A DNA stretch of 64,000 nucleotides from contig JARUPY010000539.1 of assembly GCA_029817715.1 (NCBI GenBank), positions 6,113,501 to 6,177,500 of the forward strand, written 5' to 3'. The notes under the pieces were generated by a model. It had not been told where the DNA came from and ran no database searches. It was given only the letters and a program-made list of their open reading frames with translations. Positions 24,785-34,070 of the stretch are shown one piece after another (within the stretch, counting starts at the first letter, position 1; each line of letters opens with the position of its first letter). Both the position numbers and the translations under genes were made by a program. This DNA is from Melastoma dodecandrum (taxonomy: Eukaryota; Streptophyta; Magnoliopsida; Myrtales; Melastomataceae).

Positions 24785-25690
24785 TTATTTTGTATAAATA
24801 TTCTTTTCTGCTTTAATATCTTCAAGTCGGTGAACGCTGATGCCTTTCCACTGTCCTCCCATCTCGAAGTCTTTGCGCAGTAGACGTGCGAGCTCCTCGC
24901 CAAACAGCCGATCAACGATTGGCCCGGTGAATGCACATGTTTCCGGCCAGCTTTCCTCCGAGCCTCCGGTGGTGTCTCGACTATGAAAGATCCCTTTGAA
25001 GGGCTTGGTTTATATGCGAGGCGGGCCTTTTTGGCCTCTCGCCGGTGTTTTTACGTGAATGGGGATTTGAATCTAGGACCGCTCTTATGTTTAATATCTT
25101 AACAATAACGAACGTTCAATGAGTCTAGCTTCTCCTCGCTTACATATGTCTAAGAAATAAGACTGTCTATTCAGTAGATAATATGTCGTGACTCCACTGT
25201 TTGCAAATCAGATCTACACAATGAAAGGTTTTACCTCGGATACCAAGCTTGCAATTGCCTCCGCAAGGAATTCCCAGACGTAGCTGCTTTCTATGCTTCT
25301 GTAGGAGTCACAGCTCTGTCGTCGGTGGAGTATCAAAACAAGACAACCGTTACTCACCATTTCAGGGATTCGCCAAACTCCAGAAAGAAGAAAAGTCGAC
25401 CAGAAATCGAGTGAGGTAAGCCTCCTTTACAAACATTTCAATTCCCGCAAAAGAACCTGAAGGTCTTCATCATTCAACAACCTCGGTAACGAAGGACTTC
25501 CGACATGACAATGTGTCGGGAGGAGGAGGTTAGGCGGTGATCAATGATTGGATCAAACAGCATGCATGCTTAAACTGTTGCTAAGCTGGGGGAAGAGACT
25601 GGTCATCGCCTGTTGAACGGCTGGACCAGGAGGGGCTTCAGGAGGAGAATGTACCTGACAAAATCGAAGTCACGGGGTCAACGGTCATTA
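24785..25690 (-). other. Exon-like blocks of an unrecognised minus-strand gene
   Basis: Read on the minus strand, four or five blocks look coding and end at plausible splice sites. About 25690-25590: a Pro-rich block reading VHSPPEAPPGPAVQQAMTSL. About 25525-25450: SPSLPRLLNDEDLQVLLREL. About 25415-25362: a block ending at a GTGAGT donor. About 25305-25238: a block reading [16 protein letters not shown] before a GTAAAA donor. About 24990-24785: a terminal block with SWPETCAFTGPIVDRLFGEE and GGQWKGISVHRLEDI, ending in TAA at 24785. The last block has about 60 codons without a stop and a balanced codon pattern. I do not recognise the family. The gene would converge on HSPRO, and its 5' part is either upstream in undetected exons or was cut by the copia insertion. 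It may be a pseudogene. Confidence 0.35.
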
Positions 25691-26307
25691 AACTTGCTTT
25701 GTGATATTCCATGAACTAATCCTCACCGGTTAACGACGACCCCATTTCTTTTTAACGTGTCCAATTTACATTTTGCATTGGGTTTCGGTGAATCAATCTT
25801 CTTTTCAAAGTTCAATTCCCACATCTCTACGAAGAAAGGAGTCCACCGAACCAATTTTTCATGGCAAATCCAATAGAAATGTAATAAGACAACCCCACCA
25901 ATATACGTCTCCATTCTTTCAATGGAAGAAGCATCCCCGTCTTGGCATGATTAACTCGACCAATTCGTCGGAGACTTCGGCCATCCCATAAAGACAAACT
26001 GGTGTGAGAATGTGAAGAGGAACAGACAAGAAATGCTCGATATTTCCACAACCATGAGCATAGAGTGATGAATCGACCGCAGACAAGTTTTGCTCTTCGA
26101 CCAAAGATATCCAATGGCATCAGGTTTCAAAGAAACTAGAGGCAGAGCCTATGAATTCGCGGTTTCGAGCTTCTCCCACGATCGTTAAATTCCAATTTGC
26201 CAAATCTAAGTAGACTTGAGTTTGGTGTATCGGATTCTCAAAAAATCCCACGATCCCCCACTCCAACAGATTCTAATAGCAAAATGAGGGATCCTTCTTT
26301 GATTGAC
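25691..26307. other. Spacer upstream of the copia insertion
   Basis: Short discontinuous ORFs only. On the minus strand a run of near-open frame (26120-25830) has no recognisable motif. It may be an old degraded repeat or the 5' portion of the neighbouring minus-strand gene. Confidence 0.35.
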
Positions 26308-26312
26308 AACAC

Positions 26313-26900
26313 TGTTGGAATTTTGGGCTGCCATTAATTGTATACTTTTGTATTACCTTTTATTTTATTTTATCAAACTACTTTTTTTTAAAAAACAGGC
26401 TATAACATAAGACAGTGCATGAAATCCCAATAAAGTATTGTGATCACTAAAGTTATTGGGATATGCGCATCTCGTTTATTAAATGTGGTTTACGGCTGGG
26501 TGTAGGCCATTTATATCCTATGGTCTGTTGATGGATAAGACCGTAGGTTATACGGATTATGGTTATTTACGGGTAGGTCCCTTCCCCTGTCCTTCAGACT
26601 TTTATTTAATAAAGGGCAAAACTGACTTTTTACAAGAAAAACCATATATAAATATGATATTTCTGGAAATCGATTCATAAGGTTTTCGATCATCAGTTTC
26701 TTACGCCTCCTACATCGAGAGCAGCCGTACGGGAAGGAAAATGGGAAGAAGATCTACGCTGCTTTAGATTCATCCTCTTGTCAACTATGGGTATGTTACT
26801 TGTCTTGTTCTTCCTCTGTGGTTGTAAACCCGCGTAAACGATCATGTTTCCGCTGTTTATTGTGGTTTGTGACTTCTCTGATTACATGAGATAGTTAACA
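26313..26900 (+). repeat. 5' LTR of the copia element
   Basis: 588 bp, TGTTG to CAACA-type ends (the 3' end reads TTAACA, with a substitution relative to CAACA in the other copy). It matches 33465-34065 along its length. A TATA-like CCATATATAAATAT occurs at about 26642-26655. Confidence 0.95.
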
Positions 26901-26902
26901 CG

Positions 26903-26914
26903 TGGTATCATAGC
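26903..26914 (+). other. Primer-binding site (initiator Met tRNA)
   Basis: TGGTATCATAGC two bases after the 5' LTR differs at one base from the usual plant copia site TGGTATCAGAGC, complementary to initiator tRNA-Met. Confidence 0.85.
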
Positions 26915-27289
26915 GGATTATGCGGATTTACGATCCTGAGGGGAAATTTTGATTTTGTTTCGTTGTTTTCTCTTTTTGATATCTTTGGTTATTGAGATTA
27001 AGTCGACGATAACGACCGTTCAGGTCGTTTTCTTTGAATTTGCAATAATGTTTATGCGAGTTTACTAATCATCAAATTTGATGTTTGTTATTAACACTAT
27101 CGGATAAATATGAATAATCTCGATATGTGTAATGCTATCGAATAATATCGATAAGCGCAATTCCGATATGCGTACCATTTGGATAACTATGACGCATCTC
27201 GATAACCGTACCATAAACAGACGAATTATAATGATTGTTATAATAATAATATTATTATTATTTATATTATATTATTGTATAATATAATA

Positions 27290-27360
27290 TCAATTGACGG
27301 TGACGTGCGTCTAACAATTGAAATGACGCACGTGTAACAATTGACAATAACGTGCGTTAA
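27290..27360. repeat. Short repeats pairing CAATTGA with an ACGTGCG core
   Basis: Three units in the untranslated leader combine a (A)CAATTGA word with an ACGTGCG/CGCACGT word, the middle unit carrying the core in the opposite orientation. TGACGTGC resembles a bZIP/CRE-type site. This may be an enhancer-like array of the element. Confidence 0.5.
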
Positions 27361-27405
27361 AAGTAAATAAATAAATAAATAAATAGGTTGACAAATGTGT
27401 ATCAA

Positions 27406-27435
27406 GATTGACAATGTCAATTGACATTGTCAATC
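27406..27435. repeat. 30-bp perfect palindrome in the retrotransposon leader
   Basis: The half-site GATTGACAATGTCAA is followed at once by its exact reverse complement. It can form a loopless hairpin in RNA or a symmetric protein-binding site. It lies about 145 bp upstream of the extra ORF. Confidence 0.85.
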
Positions 27436-27578
27436 GTGAAAACGGTAACATTCAGAGCTGAAGCCTATAAAAGGCTAAAATCGTCGATCGAAATAATTAT
27501 TCCACTATTCAATCGTCGTTTAAAGTTATCCTCCTCAATACAAACGCTTCTACAAATAAACACTGAAATTCTGTTCGG

Positions 27579-28175
27579 ATGGCGGGAAGCTCAAGTCAAC
27601 CATCTTGGAGGTTGGAAAAAAATGTACGGGTTGATGGATATCAACTCAACGGGGTTTTCAATACGGGAGTTTGGCATTCCTTTATCTCAAAAAGATTAGC
27701 AAAAGAGATGGAAATGACTTGGGATAGAACCCAATATGCATCAATTATCACTTCGTGGAAAGATGTCCCTGTCAAAATGTGGGGACCATGTCGTGATTGT
27801 GAGATACGTGTTGATTCCCTCATCATAAAAGTTGACCTCTTTGTCACGGAAATGGATCCGGACATTGAAGTCATGTTTGGTATACAATGGATGAGAAGAA
27901 ATGGAGCAACAATTGACTGTCAGTCTGGACAAATACAATTTCAAACAGCTGCAGAAGGAATCAACGCTTTCAGAAATCATGATATTCAAAGCGTTGTGGA
28001 AGGTCATGTTCCGATTGTTGGAGAATACAATATTCCATTGGCAGTCTTAGATCGTAATGTAAGACAAATACGTGGAAGGATAGTACCGATAGTTAAAATA
28101 AGTTGGTCTCAGGGTAATGAAACCTGGGAACCAGAAGCTGAAGCCCGGACAATGTATCCTCACTTATTTGTCTAA
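27579..28175 (+). CDS. Extra ORF in copia element: gypsy-type protease-like domain fused to gypsy integrase C-terminal tail
   Basis: An uninterrupted 198-residue ORF lies between the 5' LTR and gag. Residues about 16-121 follow the plan of a Ty3/gypsy retropepsin. A GVFNTGVWHSFIS segment occupies the place of the usual D-T/S-G-A-x-x-S-F-I active-site loop, with Asn28 where the catalytic Asp should be. The later FGIQWMRRNGATIDC (residues 100-114) matches the conserved GMDWLxxxxAxIDC part. Residues 149-198 instead resemble the far end of gypsy pol (after the integrase core): IPLAVLDRNVRQIRGR, VPIVKISW, then ETWEPEAEARTMYPHLF. The RT, RNase H and integrase core that should lie between are absent. 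Copia elements carry neither of these pieces themselves. I infer a captured, internally deleted gypsy-derived gene. It has no stops although the host gag-pol does. Its function is unknown: protein or nucleic-acid binding is possible, proteolysis unlikely. Confidence 0.75.
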   Translation: MAGSSSQPSWRLEKNVRVDGYQLNGVFNTGVWHSFISKRLAKEMEMTWDRTQYASIITSWKDVPVKMWGPCRDCEIRVDSLIIKVDLFVTEMDPDIEVMFGIQWMRRNGATIDCQSGQIQFQTAAEGINAFRNHDIQSVVEGHVPIVGEYNIPLAVLDRNVRQIRGRIVPIVKISWSQGNETWEPEAEARTMYPHLFV

Positions 28176-28963
28176 GAAGCCAATAAGAATATTATATATA
28201 AATAATGCGCTTGTAAATTTAATAAATAAAACTGGGCAGTGTGAATATTACATATTAAGGTATGAAAGTGTCCCAGCATAAAACTTAATCCAAATGGATT
28301 AGGCAATAAATCCATGTGCTTGGGACTAGGCTAACCTGAGCTATTGAATAATAATTGCACATATTATAAAATTAATTTTGCGCAATCATTTTAATGTAAG
28401 ACTCGTGGAAGGATGTGTATATATATATACACGAGAAAGGTATCGCATATAATTTCTGATGTAATAAGTGATATGAGCCTAGAGAAGTTTGACCATATTG
28501 TACCATGAACATTTGGTTACCAAAGTAACCTATTTGTGGTGACAGTTGGTTTTTAATTATACATGCATTTGTTTAACGAAGGAACGTCATAATGTGCTAC
28601 AAGTGTTTGGCCGCTCAAAGTGGCTCACTTGTATGTGACAGATGGTGGTTTCTTAAAGGTGGCATGTATAAATTCCCACAATTTTATAACACATTGTGCT
28701 GTGTATGATTTCACCAAAGTGGATTGTGGATGGTGACACGTGATTGGGTGTGGGATTAGACTATTTATTTCCCAAAGGGAATAAATTTGTCAAATTATTT
28801 TTTGATCATTGTGGGAAGGTTTCTCTGCTTTATGTTTTCTCTACCCAAAGGGGAGTTGACATTAGGGCATGATGATTCTTCATGATTGTTGGATCAAATT
28901 GATCAATTTTAAGTGGCTCATGACATTAAATGATTGCATTACTTTTGTTTTACAGTTTCCTTC

Positions 28964-30411
28964 AATATGTGCAATAACGCTACCATTATAGAGGTCCTAG
29001 GTGGTTCAAATTATAAGAAATGGAAACAAGACCTTGAGTTTGCTATGGGCTGCATCAATCAAGATATTAGGTGTCTAACAATGCGGAGATCACACACCTG
29101 CTAGAGATGATGAATGCTTTGGCTTACAGAGATTTTGCCAATGTGAGGGAATACATTATGAGATGGGTGCATGTGCAGTCTAAACTGAGCGCCCACAAAA
29201 TAGATTTACTAGAGAATTATATAGTTCCTCGGATCCTTAGTTCTCTGCCTCCTGAGTTTGGAATGATTAAGATTGCTTTTAACACTCAAAGAGAGTGTTG
29301 GACAGTGAACGAGTTCATTACTCGCTGTGTAGCTGAGGAAAAGATTAAGAAAGATTTGAGACCAAGTGCTTTTGCAGTAACTGATGCAAGTCCAAGTTTT
29401 TATAAAAGAAAGGTATTTAAAAAGGGATTCAAGCCACGGAACAATCAAGGGCCTCAGTTATTTAAGAAATCTAGTGTTGGACAAAGACAGGGCAAAGCAA
29501 TTCGAAAGAATGCACCTGTAAGCACCAAAGGTGGTATTAAATGCTTCTTTTGTGAGAGAATGGGGCACTTGAAGAAGGATTGTTATCGATACAAGAATTG
29601 GCTTGAAAAGAAAAAGAAGAAGAATGTGGGAGGTAAATTATTAGCTTTGGTTTATTTTGAATCAAACATTGCCGATGTTTCTCCGAATACTTGGTGGATA
29701 GATAGTGGCGCATCTATTCACATTGTTGTGAACATGCAGGGATTCCAGAGGCAAAGGAAGCCAAATGAATTTGAAAGTAAGGTGAAAGTGGGGAACAATT
29801 CAGAAGCTGGAGTTGAATTTATTGGAGTTGTTAAACTTCCTTTAGATTCAGGCTTTGAACTCGTTTTGGAAAACGTTCTGTATATTCCCACTTTTAGGAG
29901 AAACTTGATTTCTGTTTCACTGTTGGACAAATTTGGATTTAGTTGTTTATTTCAGAATGGTTCTATGCAGTTGTCTCTAAATTCAAAGGTTGTTGGTAGT
30001 GGTAGATTGTCTAATGGACTTTATCAATTGGATTTGATACCTTCATATGGTATTGAATCCTTGTACGCTGAATCTTCAGCACCTAAAAGAGTTTTGTCGA
30101 AAGATAAGTCCTCGATACTGTGGCACAAACGTTTAGGCCATATATCTAAAGAGCATGTAAAACGCCTTATAACGGACAATTTGCTTCCTTCTCTTGATTT
30201 CAGTGATATGGAAACTTGTATTGATTGTATTCGAGGGAAGTTGACAAAAACTCGAAAGAAAGGAGCCACACGTAGCACTAATCTATTGGAGATTGTGCAT
30301 ACAGATATCTGTGGACCCCTTCAAACCACTTTATGTGGAAATAAATACTTCATCACCTTTATAGACGACTTTTCTCGCTACGGCCATGTATTTCTTATAA
30401 AAGAACAGTAA
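28964..30411 (+). pseudogene. copia gag, protease and start of integrase (degraded)
   Basis: A gag start at 28964 (MCNNATIIEVLGGSNYKKW) runs about 35 codons, then breaks at about 29070, where N-terminal gag sequence appears deleted. The frame resumes with a UBN2-type gag region (VREYIMRWVHVQSKL), a zinc knuckle CFFCERMGHLKKDC, the protease active site WWIDSGASIHI, the GAG-pre-integrase block LWHKRLGHISKEHV, and the first two acidic residues of the integrase core (HTDICGP, FIDDFSR). A stop at 30409-30411 interrupts the integrase. The frame before 29071 has no ATG of its own, so the ORF beginning there is not a real start. Confidence 0.9.
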
Positions 30412-31732
30412 GAGGCTTTGGGGAAATTTAAGATTTTCAAATTGGAAGTTGAAAATCAGTTGGAGAAAACAATTAAGATTGTGAGATCAGATAGAGGTGG
30501 TGAATATTATGGTAGACATACTGACACCGGACAACAGATAGGGCCATTTGCTAAATTTCTGCAAGATTGTAGTATTGTACCACAATATGCTATGCCTTAT
30601 ACTCCTGAGCAGAATGACGTGGCAGAACGAAGAAACCGAACTCTGATGGATATGGTAAGGAGCATGATGGATAGGAGCAACTTGCCTAACTATCTATGGG
30701 GAGAAGCACTTAAAACAACTGCATATATTCTCAACAGAGTTCCCAGTAAGTCTATACAGAAGACTCCATTTGAATTATGGACTGGGAGAAAGCCTAGTCT
30801 TAATCATTTTCGTGTTTGGGGCTATCCAGCTGAAGTGAAATTATTTAATCCAGTTGAGAAAAAGACTGATCCCCGAACAGTTCGTGCTTTTTTTCATAGG
30901 ATATCCGGAAAGATCTAAGGGTTATAGATTCTATTGTCCCTCAAGAGGAAACAAAGTAATAGAATCCCTTAATGCGAAATTTCTAGAAAATGATATAGCA
31001 GATGTTCAAGATTTTCCTGCTACCTCCTCAAATGATCGAAATTTCGTCCTCATTCCCATACCAGCTTCTACGAGGACAACAGTTGTGACGCCTCCTGTTG
31101 AAAATATTGATTCATCGGATAGTGCGCATAGAGAAGAACGAAATGCAATTGTTGAAAATTCTCCGGTTGTTACAGAAATGGTTCCAGTGAGGAGATCAAC
31201 TAGGGTAAGAAGACCGGCCTTATCTGATGATTACATTGTCTTTCTTAATGAAGATTACGGTGGATTAGTGAGTGATCCCACAAACTTTGAGGAAGCGATC
31301 AATGAATCGCAAAGTAATGAATGGTTAGCTGCAATGAAAGATGAGTTACAGTCCATGGCGGCTAATGATGTGTGGGAACTCACAGAACTGCCGGATGGAC
31401 AAAAGGCAGTTGGTTGTAAATGGGTCTTTAAAACTAAGAAAGACGCTAAAGGAAATATTGAGCGTTTTAAGGCAAGACTGGTTGCTAAGGGATTCACTCA
31501 ACGAGCTGGTGTTGATTATATTGAGACTTATTCTCCGGTTTCCTCTAAAGATGCATTCAAAATTTTGATGGCGCTTGTTGCACACTTCAATCTTGAGTTA
31601 TACCAGGTGGATGTGAAAACAACTTTTCTAAATGGAAACCTCTTAGAGAATGTTTATATGGAGCAACCAAAGGGTTTCGAGGTAGAAGGATCTGAGCACA
31701 TGGTTTGTAAATTAAAGACATTTATGGATTAA
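30412..31732 (+). pseudogene. copia integrase C-terminal part and first half of reverse transcriptase (degraded)
   Basis: The frame continues after the stop at 30409-30411 with DRGGEYYG and an AERRNRTLMDMVRSMM segment holding the third catalytic acidic residue of the integrase, then changes frame near 30890. The next frame carries a Ser/Pro-rich linker and the reverse-transcriptase N-terminus (GCKWVFKTKKDAKG, RFKARLVAKGFTQ, YQVDVKTTFLNG). It ends at a frame change near 31718, giving a stop at 31730-31732. The DVKTTFLNG site has T where copia RT usually has A. Confidence 0.9.
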
Positions 31733-32853
31733 AGCAGGCTTCCCGACAATGGTATCTAAAGTTTGATGACGTAATATCATCATTTGGATTTATTGAAAAT
31801 CCGTTTGATCAGTGTGTTTATATGAGGACTAGTGGGAGTAGTTTCATCTTTCTTGTCCTCTATGTGGATGATATTATTCTCGCAAGTAATGAAATAGCAC
31901 TGTTACGCGAGACCAAAAGGATACTATCTAGATCCTTTTATATGAAGGACTTGGGTGAGGCTACTTATGTGCTTGGAATTGAAATTTGTCGAGACAGATC
32001 TCGAAATGTATTGGGACTGAGCCAAAGAGGTTATATTGAGAAGGTACTTGAGCGATTGGCTATGCAATCTTGTAAGCCAGGAGAAGTACCAATAGTAAAA
32101 GGAGATAAGTTTAATAAAGATCAATGTCCCAAGAATGATATTGAGAAGGTATCGATGAAAGGCATACCTTATAGCAGTGCAGTTGGTAGCTTAATGTATG
32201 CTCAGGTCTGTACTAGACCAGATCTTGCCTTTCCGGTCAGTGTTCTTGGTAGATATTTGACTAATCCGGGAAGGGAACATTGGACTGCTGCTAAAAAGGT
32301 AATGAGATATTTGCAACGAACTAAGGCTAACATGTTGGTCTATAAAAGAGTAGATAACCTTGAGGTAGTCGGATATACTGATTCCGACTTTGCTGGTTGC
32401 TCCGATGACATGAAGTCTATCTCAGGTTACATATTCAAGTTGGCTGGAGGAGCTATTTCCTGGAAAAGTGTTAAACAAACTCTAATAGCTTCCTCGACTA
32501 TGCAGGCAGAGTTTGTTGCGTGTTATGGGGCATCATCTCATGCTGTTTGGCTTAGAAATTTTATTTCGGGCCTTAGAGTTGTTGACTCCATTGCTAGACC
32601 ATTAGTAATCTATTGTGACAACAGTGCTGCGGTTTTCTACTCCAAGAATAACCGAACTACGGGTGGTTCTAAGCATATGGAGATTAAATATCTTAAAGTT
32701 CGCGAGCTGGTAAAGCGAGGTGACATTATTATTGAACATATCAATACAGAATCAATGTTGGCAGATCCACTAACTAAAGGACTTAGACCCGTAACTTTCA
32801 AGAAACATGTTATAGACATGGGTATATTAGAGTCCTTTAATTTCTTTGGTTAG
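31733..32853 (+). pseudogene. copia reverse transcriptase C-terminal half and RNase H (degraded)
   Basis: The frame carries the catalytic YVDDII motif of the reverse transcriptase, SYMYA-region equivalent (GSLMYAQVCTRPDLAF), and a copia RNase H with GYTDSDFAG, SSTMQAEFVA, YCDNSAA, KHMEIKY and LADPLTKGL. It ends at 32853. These domains look intact, but they are separated from gag by the upstream lesions. Confidence 0.92.
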
Positions 32854-33453
32854 TGGGAGTTTGTGATACTCTCTTATTGTATCCAACATTTTGTGAACTT
32901 TTAGTGTTTGGTTAGATATTGAGTATCTTATCGTCGACAATATACATATATATATATTGACATGCATGTAGATATTTTATATCATGTGCACATGACAATT
33001 GTTTTTTAAAAAAAAAAACTTGAGACTTGGTGCTTAGTCTCAAGTAGGACGGTAATGTCGCTAAAAGTTTGTCTCTGATAAAGCACCATAAAGTTTGCGC
33101 GCATTCAGGTTTATGAGACATATAAGGGAGCATCATTTGCTCAAAGGTCTTTCTGGCCCGTTATGGGTGTAAAGTTACAGAAAGATTAGGACCAACTGAA
33201 GTAGCATCAAATTTGATCACATAAGGGATGCTATTTCGGCTACACCGCCACATTGACCCATGACGGCTTGATTGCTTAGTGTTGTGATTATGGTTGTCTT
33301 ATATCATTGAGTGATGCTTTGACGGTCATAGTTCGACGCTGGGTAATTTAGTTGGTCGGGGTTGTTCGAGATGTTGTCTTTACATGGCCATACAGATGTT
33401 ACAGACTGATAATCATTTACTAAAATATTTTTCGGATACAATTAATATTGCCC

Positions 33454-33464
33454 AAGTGGGAGAA
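33454..33464 (+). other. Polypurine tract
   Basis: AAGTGGGAGAA directly abuts the 3' LTR, the position and composition expected for plus-strand priming in copia elements. Confidence 0.85.
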
Positions 33465-34065
33465 TGTTGGAATTTTGGGCTGCCATTAATTATATACTTT
33501 TATATTAACCATTTTCTTTATTTTATCAAAGTACATTTTATAAAAACAGGCTGTAACATAAGACAGTGCATGAAATCCCAATAAAGTATTGTGATCACTA
33601 AAGTTATTGGGATATGCGCATCTCGTTTATTAAATGTGGTTTACGGCTGGGTGTAGGCCATTTATATCCTATGGTCTGTTGATGGATAAGACCGTAGCTT
33701 ATACAGATTATGGTAATTTACGGCTAGGTCCCTTCCACTATCCTTCAGACTTTTATTTATTAAAGGGCAAAACTGACTTTTCACAATGAAAACCATATAT
33801 ATAAATATGAGATTTCTGGAAATCGATTCATAAGGTTTTCAATTGTCAGTTTCTTACGCCTCCTCCATCGAGAGCAGCCGTACAGGAAGGAAAAGGGGAA
33901 GAAGATCTACGCTGCTTTAAATTCATCATTTTCATTCACGAAATGTCAACTACGGGTATGTTACCTGTCTTGTTCTTCCTCTGTGATTGTAAACCCGCGT
34001 AAACGATCCTGTTTCCGCTATTTATTATGGTTTGTGACTTTTCTGATTACATGAGATGGTCAACA
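33465..34065 (+). repeat. 3' LTR of the copia element
   Basis: 601 bp, TGTTG...CAACA, matching 26313-26900. Differences include scattered substitutions and an extra segment of about a dozen bases near 33930-33945. A TATA-like run occurs at about 33792-33806. Confidence 0.95.
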
Positions 34066-34070
34066 AACAC

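Larger units (their letters stand above)
26308..34070 (+). mobile_element. Ty1/copia LTR retrotransposon with target-site duplication
   Basis: A structurally complete element of about 7.75 kb (26313-34065) is flanked by the 5-bp duplication AACAC (26308-26312 and 34066-34070). Both LTRs begin TGTTG and end CAACA. A primer-binding site and a polypurine tract are present. The pol order, protease, integrase, reverse transcriptase, RNase H, is the copia order. Gag-pol is damaged: part of the gag N-terminus is deleted around 29070, there is a stop at 30409-30411, and frame changes occur near 30890 and 31718. Autonomous movement is therefore unlikely. An extra ORF unrelated to copia pol sits between the 5' LTR and gag. 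The LTRs differ by a visible handful of substitutions per 100 bases plus small indels, so the insertion is not recent. Confidence 0.95.

Noticed and set aside
29071..29073. Apparent start of the copia gag ORF
   Set aside because: The codon is GTG and lies in the middle of gag. The true gag start is at 28964, and a deletion breaks the frame between them.
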